From CAYPOY01 sp964412395 (GTDB taxonomy: Bacteria > Chloroflexota > Anaerolineae > B4-G1): a DNA stretch of 13,226 nucleotides. The notes beneath the pieces are model-generated. The model was not told the origin of the DNA. It searched no databases and was given only the letters and a program-made list of their open reading frames with translations. The stretch is from positions 1 through 13,226 of the forward strand of contig CAYPOY010000128.1 of assembly GCA_964412395.1 (NCBI GenBank), given 5' to 3'. A program made the position numbers and the translations under genes. Position 1 is the stretch's first letter. Each line of letters begins with the position of its first letter. Positions 5,371 through 13,226 of the stretch are shown here, in pieces.

Positions 5371-6951
5371 ATGACCACACACGACCTCAACCAGGAATTG
5401 CTCCGTCGCCGGGAGATCGTCCGCCAGGGCGGTGGCCCCCAGGCGATAGAGAAGCAGCACGCCAAGGGAAAACTGACTGCCCGCGAGCGGATTGACCGGC
5501 TGCTCGACCCCGGCAGTTTCCAGGAGGTAGACCCCTACATCACCCACCGTCACACCGCCTTCGGCCTGGACCGGAAGCAGTTTCCGGGAGATAGCGTGGT
5601 GGTGGGCTTCGGGCGGATTGACGGGCGCAAGGTCGCCGTAGCCGCGCAGGACTTTACCGTCATCGGCGGCTCCTTCTCCGAGGTGCAGGCGCAGAAGGTG
5701 TGCAAGGTGCTGGATATGGCCATCGGTTCCGGTGTGCCCTTCGTCGCACTGAACGATTCTGTGGGGGCGCGCATCCAGGAGGGGGTCTGGAGCCTGGCCG
5801 GCTATAGCGAGCTTTTCTGGCGCAACACGCAGGCCAGCGGCGTCATCCCGCAGATCAGCGTCATGCTCGGCCCATGCGCCGGTGGCTCGGTCTACTCCCC
5901 CGGCCTGACCGACTTCATTATTATGACCGAGCGCATCAGCCACATGTTCATCACCGGCCCGCAGGTGATCAAGACGGTGACCGGCGAAGAGGTGGACTTT
6001 GAGACGCTGGGGGGGGCGCAGACCCACGCCAGTGTCAGCGGCGTGGCCCACTTCGTGGCCGCCAGTGAGGATGAAGCGTTCTCCATCACCCGCAAACTGC
6101 TCAGTTACCTGCCGTCCAACAACGTCGAACCTCCGCCGCGCCTTCCATCGTCGGACGATCCGGCCCGGGCCGACGCGGCGCTCGATACGCTGGTGCCGCC
6201 GGATGGCAGCCAGCCCTACGACATCCGGGAGGCAGTCGCGCGTATCTTCGACCAACGCTCTGGCCGGTCTCTGACCGAGCCAGTGAGCAGTTTCTTCGAA
6301 GTGCACACCCGCTTCGCCCCCAACGCGGTGGTTGGCTTCGCCCGGCTCCATGGGGAGGCAGTGGGGGTGGTCGCCAACCAGCCCGCGCACCTGGCCGGCG
6401 TGCTCGACGTCAATGCCTCCGACAAGATCGCCCGCTTCGTCCGCTTCTGCGACGCCTTCAACATCCCTCTGGTCACCTTCGTGGACTGCCCCGGCTTCAT
6501 GCCCGGGACGGTGCAGGAGCACGGGGGCATCATCCGCCACGGGGCCAAGATCGTCTACGCCTACTCGGAGGCGACAGTGCCGAAAATCTGCGTCGTCACC
6601 CGCAAGGCCTACGGGGGGGCCTACATCGTGCTGAGCAGCAAGTACATCCGCACCGACCTGGTCTACGCCTGGCCGACGGCGGAGATCGCGGTGATGGGGG
6701 CGGAGGGCGCGGTCAACATCCTCTACCGGAAGCGATTGGCGGAGGTGGATAACCTGGAGGAAGTGCGGGCGCAGTTCATCGCCGAGTTCCGCGAGCAGTT
6801 CGGCGGCCCCTACGCGGCGGCAGCCAGTGGGCATGTGGACGACGTGATCCTGCCCAGCGAGACGCGAGCCAAACTGATCGCCGCGCTGGATTTCTTGCGC
6901 GATAAGCAGGCCACACCGCTACCGAAGAAGCATGGGAACATACCACTGTAG
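5371..6951 (+). CDS. mmdA: Carboxyltransferase (alpha) subunit of methylmalonyl-CoA decarboxylase type
   Basis: A 526-residue acyl-CoA carboxyltransferase with two crotonase-like halves. It transfers the carboxyl group of an acyl-CoA (methylmalonyl-CoA most likely) to biotin on the carrier protein. Visible marks are the N-terminal KQHAKGKLTARERID, DFTVIGGSFSE in the first half, VDCPGFMPG and RKAYGGAY in the second, VMGAEGAVNILYRK, and the typical C-terminus KKHGNIPL. The ATG at 5371 is preferred over an in-frame GTG at 5335 because GAGAGG lies 4 nt upstream and the GTG falls inside the palindromic repeat. It heads an operon with a Nudix gene, an OadG-like subunit, a biotin carrier and the Na+-pump beta subunit. 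Propionyl-CoA carboxylase beta subunits are very similar; the lack of a biotin carboxylase gene and the presence of the pump genes favour the decarboxylase. Confidence 0.88.
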   Translation: MTTHDLNQELLRRREIVRQGGGPQAIEKQHAKGKLTARERIDRLLDPGSFQEVDPYITHRHTAFGLDRKQFPGDSVVVGFGRIDGRKVAVAAQDFTVIGGSFSEVQAQKVCKVLDMAIGSGVPFVALNDSVGARIQEGVWSLAGYSELFWRNTQASGVIPQISVMLGPCAGGSVYSPGLTDFIIMTERISHMFITGPQVIKTVTGEEVDFETLGGAQTHASVSGVAHFVAASEDEAFSITRKLLSYLPSNNVEPPPRLPSSDDPARADAALDTLVPPDGSQPYDIREAVARIFDQRSGRSLTEPVSSFFEVHTRFAPNAVVGFARLHGEAVGVVANQPAHLAGVLDVNASDKIARFVRFCDAFNIPLVTFVDCPGFMPGTVQEHGGIIRHGAKIVYAYSEATVPKICVVTRKAYGGAYIVLSSKYIRTDLVYAWPTAEIAVMGAEGAVNILYRKRLAEVDNLEEVRAQFIAEFREQFGGPYAAAASGHVDDVILPSETRAKLIAALDFLRDKQATPLPKKHGNIPL

Positions 6952-6971
6952 AGATTGGAGATTGGAGATTT
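6951..6971 (+). repeat. 7-bp tandem repeat at the mmdA/Nudix junction
   Basis: Three copies of GAGATTK (6951-6957, 6958-6964, 6965-6971) overlap the last base of the mmdA stop codon. They provide both the GGAG ribosome-binding candidates and the TTG start candidates of the Nudix gene. Confidence 0.75.
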
Positions 6972-7518
6972 GCAACCCTGGAAAACGCTCTCACGCCGCG
7001 TCATCCTGAATCACAGCAAGTACTTGATCGTTGAAAACCACACCATCGAGTTGCCTGACGGTCGAGTCATTTCGGAATGGCCCTGGATAATCACGCCCGA
7101 CTACGCCATTGTACTGGCTGTGACCGAAGGCGGCGAGTTTCTATGCTTTCGCCAGACGAAATACGGCGTGGAGGGTACTTCGCTGGCACCCGTGGGAGGA
7201 TACCTTGAACCGGGTGAGGACCCGCTGGCTGCGGCGCAACGTGAACTACTCGAAGAAACCGGTTACGAGGCCCCAGATTGGATCAATCTGGGGCACTACG
7301 GAGTGGACGGCAACCGCGGCGCAGGTATGGCGTATCTATTTCTGGCCCGTTATGCATGCCGTGTGACCGAAGCCGACGCCGATGACCTGGAAGACCAAGA
7401 ATTGCTCCACCTCAGCCATTCCGAGGTAGAAGCGGCGCTTGCAGCCGGTGAGTTCAAAGTGCTGCCGTGGACAACCGTCGTGGCGTTAGCGCTGCTCTAC
7501 CAGGACAGGGAGGACTGA
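6955..7518 (+). CDS. Nudix hydrolase, ADP-ribose pyrophosphatase-like
   Basis: 187 residues with a complete Nudix box: G82-x5-E88-x7-R96-E97-L-x-E100-E101-x-G103 (GYLEPGE ... RELLEETG), preceded by the family's N-terminal WKTLSRRVIL and ENHTIELPDGR segments. Such enzymes hydrolyse nucleoside diphosphates linked to another group, typically ADP-ribose; the exact substrate is not determined. The first start in frame is TTG 6955. TTG 6970 (MQPWKTLSRR) is equally or more likely, because a GGAG lies 9 nt upstream and the residues before it are encoded by the tandem repeat. It begins 3 bp after mmdA stops and ends directly before the next ATG, so it is co-transcribed with the decarboxylase genes, an unusual passenger in this operon. 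Confidence 0.85.
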   Translation: MEIGDLQPWKTLSRRVILNHSKYLIVENHTIELPDGRVISEWPWIITPDYAIVLAVTEGGEFLCFRQTKYGVEGTSLAPVGGYLEPGEDPLAAAQRELLEETGYEAPDWINLGHYGVDGNRGAGMAYLFLARYACRVTEADADDLEDQELLHLSHSEVEAALAAGEFKVLPWTTVVALALLYQDRED

Positions 7519-7839
7519 ATGGACGACCCGGTAGTCATCTCCTTAGTCGTCACTGGTATCGGCATGCTGATGCTCTTTCTGGCGCTGGCTTTTCTCTGTG
7601 GCCTGATGTACCTGATGACGGCGTTCATCAAGGACCGGCCCAGGTCAAGGGCGGGGGAGCAGAGGGGCAAGGGAGCGGAGGAGAAGCGACGGGTGGCGGC
7701 GATTGCGGTTGCGTTGGCTCGCGCTGAGCAAGAACTGGCCTCCATCGGCGCACCAAGCGCGGAGGGACCGGTCAGCGCCTGGCAGGCGTTCCACCACCAG
7801 CGCCAATTGACACTCAACGCACCCACGAGGAAAGCCTGA
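7519..7839 (+). CDS. OadG/MmdD-like small membrane subunit of the decarboxylase
   Basis: 106 residues with one hydrophobic helix near the N-terminus (about 8-36), then a basic, flexible region and a C-terminal WQAFHHQRQ segment. This is the layout of the gamma/delta subunits (OadG, MmdD) that tie the carboxyltransferase and biotin carrier to the membrane beta subunit. Sequence similarity in this family is weak, so the call relies on topology and position between mmdA and the biotin carrier. The ATG follows the Nudix stop with no gap, and its own stop overlaps the next start by one base (TGATG), which points to translational coupling. Confidence 0.7.
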   Translation: MDDPVVISLVVTGIGMLMLFLALAFLCGLMYLMTAFIKDRPRSRAGEQRGKGAEEKRRVAAIAVALARAEQELASIGAPSAEGPVSAWQAFHHQRQLTLNAPTRKA

Positions 7840-8288
7840 TGAAACAATACAGAATCACGATTGAGAACCACACGTTCGACGTCAAGGTGCTGGACGACCC
7901 GCGCCGGGAACAGGTGCGGGTGGAGGTAGACGGAGAGACCTTCACTGTGGGGGTGGAGGCCGTGCCGGTAGTGACAGAGGCGACTATGGGGGAGGTAGCT
8001 CCTGCCGTTACGCCACCGCCCGCTGCGCCGACGCCCGTCTCCGGGGACACTGCGACGACAGGCAGCACGGTCGCCGCCCCTCTGCCTGGCGTGATCAAGT
8101 CCATCGCCGTGCGGCATGACCAACAGGTCACCGCGAACGACGAACTTCTCGTCATCGAGGCAATGAAGATGGACAACGTCATCCGCGCCGCCCGCGCAGG
8201 CGTTATCGGCACGATCTACGTTGTCGAAGGTCGCCAGGTGGCCTATGGCGATCCCCTGCTGGAAATGACCAATGAAGGGGCTCCTTGA
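7839..8288 (+). CDS. mmdC: Biotin carboxyl carrier subunit of the decarboxylase
   Basis: 149 residues. An N-terminal beta-rich segment (1-45) is joined by a Pro/Ala/Thr-rich linker (about 50-75) to a biotinyl domain (about 77-145) with the EAMKM motif (107-111); Lys110 is the biotin attachment site. It carries the carboxyl group from the carboxyltransferase to the membrane beta subunit, where it is released as CO2. The start codon overlaps the stop of the preceding subunit gene by one base. The same domain occurs in acyl-CoA carboxylases and oxaloacetate decarboxylase; the neighbours define the assignment. Confidence 0.87.
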   Translation: MKQYRITIENHTFDVKVLDDPRREQVRVEVDGETFTVGVEAVPVVTEATMGEVAPAVTPPPAAPTPVSGDTATTGSTVAAPLPGVIKSIAVRHDQQVTANDELLVIEAMKMDNVIRAARAGVIGTIYVVEGRQVAYGDPLLEMTNEGAP

Positions 8289-8306
8289 ATTAATGGGATG
8301 CTCAAA

Positions 8307-8323
8307 GCGGACGTGTCGTCCGC
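8307..8323. repeat. Hairpin between mmdC and mmdB (first)
   Basis: A perfect 6-bp stem GCGGAC/GTCCGC with a 5-nt loop. No T-run follows, so it is not a typical intrinsic terminator. It shares the GGAC...GTCC core with the second hairpin 43 bp further on. Confidence 0.6.
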
Positions 8324-8365
8324 GTTCTACTTATGGGGGTAACGTTTTGCCTCGACACCACATAC

Positions 8366-8382
8366 GGGGACGGCACGTCCCC
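8366..8382. repeat. Hairpin between mmdC and mmdB (second)
   Basis: A perfect 7-bp stem GGGGACG/CGTCCCC with a 3-nt loop GCA. The downstream TATTTT begins 8 bp later and is not a terminator tract. It lies in the 143-bp spacer, the only sizeable gap inside the operon, so it may affect mRNA processing or relative beta-subunit levels. Confidence 0.6.
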
Positions 8383-8431
8383 TTCGAGCGTATTTTAGAT
8401 CGTCTATCCCACAAATCCGAGTAGACCCATA

Positions 8432-9568
8432 ATGAACAATGACCAACTGGGTGGCCTCCTGTCCATCACCTGGCAGCAAGCAGTCATGGTGACCGTCGGC
8501 GGGGTGCTGATGTACCTGGCCATCGCCAAGGAGTACGAGCCGACGCTGCTCTTGCCCATCGGCTTCGGCTGCATATTAGGCAATCTGCCCGTCTCGGCCC
8601 ACATGATCGGGCCGGAGGGACTGTTCGGGGTGCTGAAGCGGGCCGGGATAGAGACGGAACTGTTCCCCCTCCTGATCTTCCTGGGCGTGGGGGCGATGAT
8701 GGACATGCGGCCGCTTCTCAGTCAGCCCATCTTCATCCTGATGGGGGCGCTGGGCCACCTGGGCATCTTTGCCACGCTGGTCATGGCCGTCCTGCTCGGC
8801 TTCAACCTGGCCGAGGCGACCAGCATTGGCGTCATCGGGGCGATTGACGGGCCGACGGTTATCTACGTGGGGTCGAAGTTGGGGCACCTCTTTGAGACGC
8901 CGGGACTGGCGGCGGCGGTGGCGGTGACCGCCTATTCCTACATGAGCCTGGTGCCCATCATCCAGCCGCTGCTGATGCGGCTCTTCACCACCAAACAGGA
9001 GCGGGCAATCCGTATGGAGTACACGCCCCGCCCGGTCTCCAGGACAGTGGTCATCCTCTTCCCTATCGTGGTGACGCTGCTGGCGGGTGTCTTCCTGCCG
9101 CAGGCCGCGCCCCTCATCGCCACGCTGATGCTGGGCAATCTGATGAAAGAGTCGGGTGTGGTGGATGGGCTCAGCCGCACCTCGCAGGAAGCGATCACCA
9201 ACACCGCCACCCTCTTCCTGGGGCTGACTATCGGCTCGACGATGCAGGGCGAGGCTTTCCTGAACCTGGGCACGGCCAAGGTCCTGCTGCTGGGCCTGGT
9301 GGCCTTCGCGCTGGACACCATCGGTGGCATCATGTTCGGGAAACTGGTGTGCGTGCTCTCGGGGCGGCGGATCAACCCCCTGGTGGGGGCAGCGGCCATC
9401 AGCGCCTTTCCGATGAGCGGGCGACTGGCGCAGCAAGTCGCGCTGGAGGAGGACAATCAGAACTTTATCCTGATGCACGCCCTCGGCGCTAACACCGCCG
9501 GGCAGGTGGCGTCGGTCATCGCAGCGGGCGTGTTGATGGCACTGATCTTCCCTTTCATTTCGCCGTAG
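8432..9568 (+). CDS. mmdB: Na+-translocating decarboxylase beta subunit (OadB/MmdB family)
   Basis: 378 mostly hydrophobic residues with many membrane segments. It is the membrane subunit that decarboxylates carboxybiotin and exports Na+. Family landmarks are present: GAIDGPTVIYV (136-146, with the key Asp139 in the place of the Na+/H+-site Asp of OadB), GNLMKESGV (235-243), the region STMQGEAFLN (269-278), and INPLVGAAAISAFPMSGR (314-331). The length matches the shorter MmdB/GcdB forms rather than OadB with its longer N-terminus. There is no clear Shine-Dalgarno before the ATG, in contrast to the other genes. It closes the operon, converging with the binding-protein gene 33 bp away; I saw no terminator in that gap. 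Confidence 0.9.
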   Translation: MNNDQLGGLLSITWQQAVMVTVGGVLMYLAIAKEYEPTLLLPIGFGCILGNLPVSAHMIGPEGLFGVLKRAGIETELFPLLIFLGVGAMMDMRPLLSQPIFILMGALGHLGIFATLVMAVLLGFNLAEATSIGVIGAIDGPTVIYVGSKLGHLFETPGLAAAVAVTAYSYMSLVPIIQPLLMRLFTTKQERAIRMEYTPRPVSRTVVILFPIVVTLLAGVFLPQAAPLIATLMLGNLMKESGVVDGLSRTSQEAITNTATLFLGLTIGSTMQGEAFLNLGTAKVLLLGLVAFALDTIGGIMFGKLVCVLSGRRINPLVGAAAISAFPMSGRLAQQVALEEDNQNFILMHALGANTAGQVASVIAAGVLMALIFPFISP

Positions 9569-9601
9569 ATGTTACCATACAGTTCGTCGCACCCCACTCC
9601 A

Positions 9602-11542
9602 TCACTGTCCCGTACCCTGCGCCACATCAAACGCCTCGATGTTCCACAACTCCACGTACTCGCTGGGGTCCAGGATCACACCGCTCACCTCTGGACGCGT
9701 GGCGACCAATTTGGGCACGAAGTAGAGCGGCAGCACGGGCAGGTCGTAGGAGAAGATGCGCTGCGCCTCAAGATGGAAGCGAGCGTAGCCCTCCGTTCCA
9801 GGCAGCGCGTCCAGCGCCGCCTGGCAGGCTGCATCGTAGTCGTCGCTAGCATAGCCAGGGTTGTTACTCGCGGCCCACCAATTTTCGGCGCGTGGGACCT
9901 GAGACGAGAGATAGAGCCCGCACGGTGCATCGAGACCGTTCAGCCAGGAGAAAAGCGCCAGGTCGAACTGACGCCCGAACACCGGGCCGTCGGGGCCGTC
10001 GGCGAAGAGTTCTTCGGCCGGGAGGTACTCCACTGCCAGCCCGATGCCGCAGGCCGCCAGGTTCTCGGACAGGATACGCGCCGTCCGCTCGCCGACCAGG
10101 TGGTCACTGGTCGTGAGCAGAGTGACGGAGAAAGGTGTGCTGCTGGCGACGCCTGGCACGCCGTGGGCCTCCCGAATGCCATCCCCATCCTCGTCCCGCC
10201 ACCCCACCTCCTCCAATAGAAGGAGAGCATCGGACGGACTGTAGTCCCAGCGATAGAGTCGCTCACCTGCATAAAGCGGATGCTCGGCGGCTACGTAACT
10301 GCTGGCGACAGCAGCTCCGCTGTATGGGAACGCCTCTCCTGCAATGCGCTCACGGTGAACGCACATCGCAATAGCGTGGCGCACTCGCACGTCCCCGAAG
10401 AAATTCGGGCGGCGAACCCACTCAGCCGGGTCAATGCCAAAGTCCAGGTGCTCCCACTCGTTGCTGGGGGCCGAGAGCAACTGTACCGTGCCAGCGGCGG
10501 CAGCCTCCAGCAGTGGCACGAGGTCTCCACTCTCCATCACACACTGCTCGATCACATCCTGGGCGATGAGGTCACATTCGCCCGCCATGAGCAAATCAAG
10601 CGCCTGCTGGAGGTCGGGAACGAAGCGGAAGGTGACGCGGTCGAGGTAGGGCAACCCCTCGGAGGCACGGAAATAGTGCGGGTTGCGCACCAGCGTAATG
10701 TGCTCGCCCTTCACCCACTCCTCGACGACGAAAGGACCCCAGCCCAGCGGCTTGCGGTGCGCGACCTCGGCGCTGAGCAACCGCTCGGCGTCAGACACCC
10801 CCCACACGTGCCGGGGCAGCGGGTGGTAGAAGTTCAGAAAATAGAAAGGTTCGCGATAGCCGGGGACGCCGGTCCAGACAACAGTGCGCTCACCCACAAC
10901 GTTGTAACTGCGGGTGCGATCCCAGAGCATCCGCAGGGTGGGATTGTCAAACTCGCCGGCCAACTCAAAGGAATAGCGGGAATCGTCGGCGGTCAGCGGC
11001 TGACCATCCGCCCAGGTGACGTCAGCCCGCAGCGTGAAGGTCACCACCATCTGCGTCATCGTGACGACTCCACTCTCAAATGTGATCTCCTCGCCATCGG
11101 CGTTGAAGACGGTGACGTCAGGGAGCAAGTCCACCGCCAGGCCACTGACGCTCACGACTTTGTCGCCCTCCTCGACCTGGACGGTTCGCAGGACGGCGTC
11201 TCCATCGGCCAGGCTGGGGAGTTTCTCCAGGATCACGGGCTGGAACTGGTACGTGCGGGTATCAATCGGGCCATCGTAGATCGCCTCCAGCACGTTGCGA
11301 GCAGCACGCGATGGGCCGCCGTAGATGAAGAGTGTGTTAGGCTCAAGAGCCTGGCAGATGGTAAATTCTTTGGGCGGCATCGGCGTCGGCGTGCTGGTGG
11401 GGGCTGCGGTGGGTGAGGGCGACGGTGAAGGGGAGGGAACTGGCGTATCCGGCACAACAGTAGCGGTGGGATCAGGGGATGCACAGGCCGTGATTAGGCC
11501 GATCAGCAGCAGCGTGATGGTGACAATGTGACTATACTTCAT
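9602..11542 (-). CDS. Extracellular solute-binding lipoprotein, family 5 (peptide/nickel type)
   Basis: 646 residues. The ATG at 11542-11540 has GAGAGGAG a few nt upstream and begins a lipoprotein signal: a basic N-terminus, a hydrophobic core and a GLITAC lipobox with Cys20. The open frame extends further upstream, but that part overlaps proS in another frame and lacks coding character. A Pro/Ser/Thr linker (about 22-57) leads to the binding domain, which shows family traits such as VTWADGQPLTADD and a strand-rich C-lobe (ADP..YRWDYSPSDALLLLEEVGW). Such proteins capture oligopeptides or similar solutes for an ABC importer. No permease or ATPase genes are present nearby, so its transporter must be encoded elsewhere or off-window. 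It follows proS on the same strand after 157 bp. Confidence 0.88.
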   Translation of the reverse strand: MKYSHIVTITLLLIGLITACASPDPTATVVPDTPVPSPSPSPSPTAAPTSTPTPMPPKEFTICQALEPNTLFIYGGPSRAARNVLEAIYDGPIDTRTYQFQPVILEKLPSLADGDAVLRTVQVEEGDKVVSVSGLAVDLLPDVTVFNADGEEITFESGVVTMTQMVVTFTLRADVTWADGQPLTADDSRYSFELAGEFDNPTLRMLWDRTRSYNVVGERTVVWTGVPGYREPFYFLNFYHPLPRHVWGVSDAERLLSAEVAHRKPLGWGPFVVEEWVKGEHITLVRNPHYFRASEGLPYLDRVTFRFVPDLQQALDLLMAGECDLIAQDVIEQCVMESGDLVPLLEAAAAGTVQLLSAPSNEWEHLDFGIDPAEWVRRPNFFGDVRVRHAIAMCVHRERIAGEAFPYSGAAVASSYVAAEHPLYAGERLYRWDYSPSDALLLLEEVGWRDEDGDGIREAHGVPGVASSTPFSVTLLTTSDHLVGERTARILSENLAACGIGLAVEYLPAEELFADGPDGPVFGRQFDLALFSWLNGLDAPCGLYLSSQVPRAENWWAASNNPGYASDDYDAACQAALDALPGTEGYARFHLEAQRIFSYDLPVLPLYFVPKLVATRPEVSGVILDPSEYVELWNIEAFDVAQGTGQ

Positions 11543-11699
11543 CTTGTCTCCTCTCGACACAGGGACTGGCCAGGAACGGTAAACCTCGGCGCGACCGGAG
11601 TCCGATTCCCGCTCCCAGTAGCGGATGAGGCCCTGCAATGCACGTACCGCTTCGGTTTTGCAGTGCTGCCAGGCATTCCCAACCCCTGGCCCCTCACCC
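11543..11699. other. Intergenic region between proS and the binding-protein gene
   Basis: It holds the Shine-Dalgarno of the binding-protein gene next to 11542 and a CTGCAA/TTGCAG inverted pair around 11633-11665. I see no clear promoter or terminator. A short tRNA-like string at 11562-11616 does not fold as a tRNA. Confidence 0.5.
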
Positions 11700-13133
11700 C
11701 TAATACGCCCGCCCAAAGATGGCCCGCTCATTGGCATCTTTTCCACAGCGGATGCATTTCCCCTTTCCTGACTCCTGCTCCAGCGGGATACAGCGCACTG
11801 TAGCTTTGGTATCCTCCTTGATCTGCGCCTCGCAGTCCGCGTCCCCGCACCACCAGGAGTAGGCGAAGCCATTGGACACCGCCTCCCTGAACTCGGCATA
11901 GTCCCTGGGATCATAGGTGTGCGTCTCGCGGAAGTCGAGTGCGCGACGGTAGAGGCCGGTCTGGATCGTGGCCAGCATCTCCTGCACCTCTTCCACCAAC
12001 CCGCTCAGTGGTGCCCTGCTCTTCCCTTCGCGACCAGAGATGTCGCGCCGGGCCAGCGTCACCTGTTCACGCTCCACGTCCCGGGGACCGATCTCAATCC
12101 GCAGCGGTACACCCCGCATCTCCCATTCGTTGAATTTCCAGCCGGGCGAATACTCATCACGGTCGTCCACGTGCACGCGCACATCGTCGCGCAACATCGC
12201 CTCCACTCGGGTCACAACCTCGAGCACCTCAGCCTGCTCGCTGTCGCCCTTCCAAATGGGAACAATGACAACCTGGATCGGGGCCAGTTTGGGTGGCAAG
12301 ACCAACCCCTGGTCGTCCCCGTGCACCATAACTATCGCTCCCACCATGCGCGTGCTGACGCCCCAACTGGTCGTCCACACGTACTGGAGCTCATTGTTCT
12401 CATCGAGGAACTTGATGTCGAACGCCCTGGCAAAGTTCTGTCCGAGGAAATGGCTGGTGCCCGCCTGGAGCGCCTTGCTGTCTCCCATCATCGCCTCAAT
12501 AGCGTAACTGGTCACCGCGCCGGCGAACGTCTCGCTCGCGCTCTTGCGGCCGGGGATGACCGGGATGGCGGCGTCCTCGACGGCGAACTCGGTATAGATG
12601 TCGAGCATTTGCGACACCTCCTCCTGCGCCTCCTCGGCGGTGGCGTGGGCCGTGTGGCCCTCCTGCCAGAGGAACTCGGCCGTCCGGAGGAACAGGCGGG
12701 TGCGCATCTCCCATCGCACCACGTTCGCCCACTGATTGATCAGCAAAGGCAGGTCGCGGTAGGACTGGATCCACCTGGCGTACATGTGGCCGATGATTGT
12801 CTCCGAAGTGGGTCGCACGACCAGCGGCTCCTCCAATTGTTTGCCGCCGCCGATAGTGACGATGGCCAGTTCGGGCGAGAAGCCCTCCACGTGTTCCGCT
12901 TCTTTCTGGATGAAACTCAGCGGGATAAAGAGCGGGAAATACGCATTGACGTGACCGGTAGCCTTGAAGCGCCGGTCAAGCCCTGCCTTGATGTTCTCCC
13001 ACAGTGCATAGCCGTGGGGCTTGATCACCATGCAGCCCTTGACCGGGGCGTAATCGGCCAGATCGCCCATCTGGATGACGTCGGTGTACCAGCGGGAGTA
13101 ATCTTCACTGCGAGGGGTAACTTTAGTGACCAT
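11700..13133 (-). CDS. proS: Prolyl-tRNA synthetase, archaeal/eukaryal-type with C-terminal zinc domain
   Basis: 477 residues, the size of the short ProRS class found in archaea, eukaryotes and bacteria such as Thermus, without the editing insertion domain of the bacterial type. It attaches proline to tRNA(Pro) in the cytoplasm. Visible are RPTSET (107-112), class II motif 2 with RTRLFLRTAEFLWQEGHTAH (144-163), GTSHFLGQNFARAF (225-238), motif 3 around STRMVGAIVMVHGDDQG (260-276), an anticodon-binding domain (about 285-390), and a C-terminal domain with Cys429, Cys434, Cys460 and Cys463 as zinc ligands, ending in the typical final Tyr477. The ATG at 13133-13131 has AAGGAGG 5 nt upstream. It is probably the first gene of a unit with the downstream binding protein. 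Confidence 0.95.
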   Translation of the reverse strand: MVTKVTPRSEDYSRWYTDVIQMGDLADYAPVKGCMVIKPHGYALWENIKAGLDRRFKATGHVNAYFPLFIPLSFIQKEAEHVEGFSPELAIVTIGGGKQLEEPLVVRPTSETIIGHMYARWIQSYRDLPLLINQWANVVRWEMRTRLFLRTAEFLWQEGHTAHATAEEAQEEVSQMLDIYTEFAVEDAAIPVIPGRKSASETFAGAVTSYAIEAMMGDSKALQAGTSHFLGQNFARAFDIKFLDENNELQYVWTTSWGVSTRMVGAIVMVHGDDQGLVLPPKLAPIQVVIVPIWKGDSEQAEVLEVVTRVEAMLRDDVRVHVDDRDEYSPGWKFNEWEMRGVPLRIEIGPRDVEREQVTLARRDISGREGKSRAPLSGLVEEVQEMLATIQTGLYRRALDFRETHTYDPRDYAEFREAVSNGFAYSWWCGDADCEAQIKEDTKATVRCIPLEQESGKGKCIRCGKDANERAIFGRAY

Positions 13134-13226
13134 TTATCCTCCTTAACACTCTCCTTGCCTCCATCAAATTAAGCATTGCGGCAAAAATGACACGTTGGCC
13201 CTCCCAAGCTCCTGGCCCCCGTCCCG
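13134..13226. other. 5' flank of proS
   Basis: Apart from the AGGAGG that serves proS (fwd CCTCC near 13138-13143), nothing recognisable is present: no T-box signature and no clear -10/-35 pair within the visible 93 bases. Confidence 0.5.

Noticed and set aside
5260..6834. Long minus-strand open frame opposite mmdA
   Set aside because: Rich in His, Arg, Gly and Asp as expected for the antisense of a GC-rich gene. The plus-strand frame matches the carboxyltransferase family throughout.
8576..9478. Long minus-strand open frame opposite mmdB
   Set aside because: Antisense of a membrane protein gene, giving His/Gln/Arg-rich nonsense without domain features.
11562..11616. tRNA-like string (D-loop-like AACGGTAAA, T-loop-like GTCCGATTCCC, partly pairing GGGACTG/GCTCCC ends)
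   Set aside because: Only 55 nt, no anticodon arm, a poorly paired T stem and imperfect acceptor pairing; at most a degenerate remnant. tRNAscan-SE or Infernal would settle it.
11543..11914. Upstream in-frame extension of the solute-binding protein
   Set aside because: It would overlap proS on the same strand and lacks coding character, whereas the ATG at 11542 has a Shine-Dalgarno and starts a perfect lipoprotein signal.
1..13226. CRISPR array
   Set aside because: No regularly spaced repeats with unique spacers; the periodic arrays at 5251-5348 and 6951-6971 are far too short-unit and have no spacers.

Overview
The window looks like a piece of a GC-rich, probably anaerobic or facultative bacterium, and Chloroflexota (Anaerolineae-like) is my best guess. 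The clues are a short archaeal/eukaryal-type prolyl-tRNA synthetase, a lipoprotein with a long Pro/Ser/Thr linker, a biotin-dependent sodium-pump decarboxylase operon, and several small dispersed palindromic repeats. This assignment is an inference from gene content and repeat style, not from a marker gene. A 10-N assembly gap lies at 3023-3032.

Positions 1 to about 3420 form an accessory, AT-richer region, with all genes on the minus strand. From right to left it holds a gene interrupted by the gap that ends in a Schlafen-type AlbA_2 domain, a 380-bp MITE-like element, a frameshifted remnant of a group II intron reverse transcriptase, and a large gene that runs off the left edge. That last gene joins a restriction-endonuclease-like N-terminus to a STAND-type P-loop NTPase and a winged helix, the architecture of many anti-phage or self/non-self sensors. 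It contains the window's most interesting possible system.

Positions 3495 to 9568 are metabolic. An fdrA-type acyl-CoA-synthetase-like gene (minus strand, TTG start, strong Shine-Dalgarno) is transcribed divergently from a five-gene plus-strand operon. The operon encodes a carboxyltransferase subunit, a Nudix hydrolase, a small OadG-like membrane subunit, a biotin carrier protein and the sodium-translocating beta subunit. Without a biotin carboxylase gene, the set fits a membrane decarboxylase (methylmalonyl-CoA decarboxylase type) that couples decarboxylation to Na+ export. The shared 295-bp intergenic region carries two recognisable sigma-70-like promoters and a strikingly regular palindromic repeat that falls in the operon's 5' leader.

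Positions 9602 to 13133 hold two minus-strand genes: a family-5 peptide/nickel-type solute-binding lipoprotein without adjacent permease genes, and proS. The last 93 bases contain only the 5' flank of proS.

Small repeats have landed at functional points throughout: a palindrome inside the fdrA reading frame, a 7-bp tandem repeat that forms the junction between the carboxyltransferase and Nudix genes, two hairpins ahead of the beta-subunit gene, and the MITE whose target duplication contains the AlbA_2 gene's stop codon.
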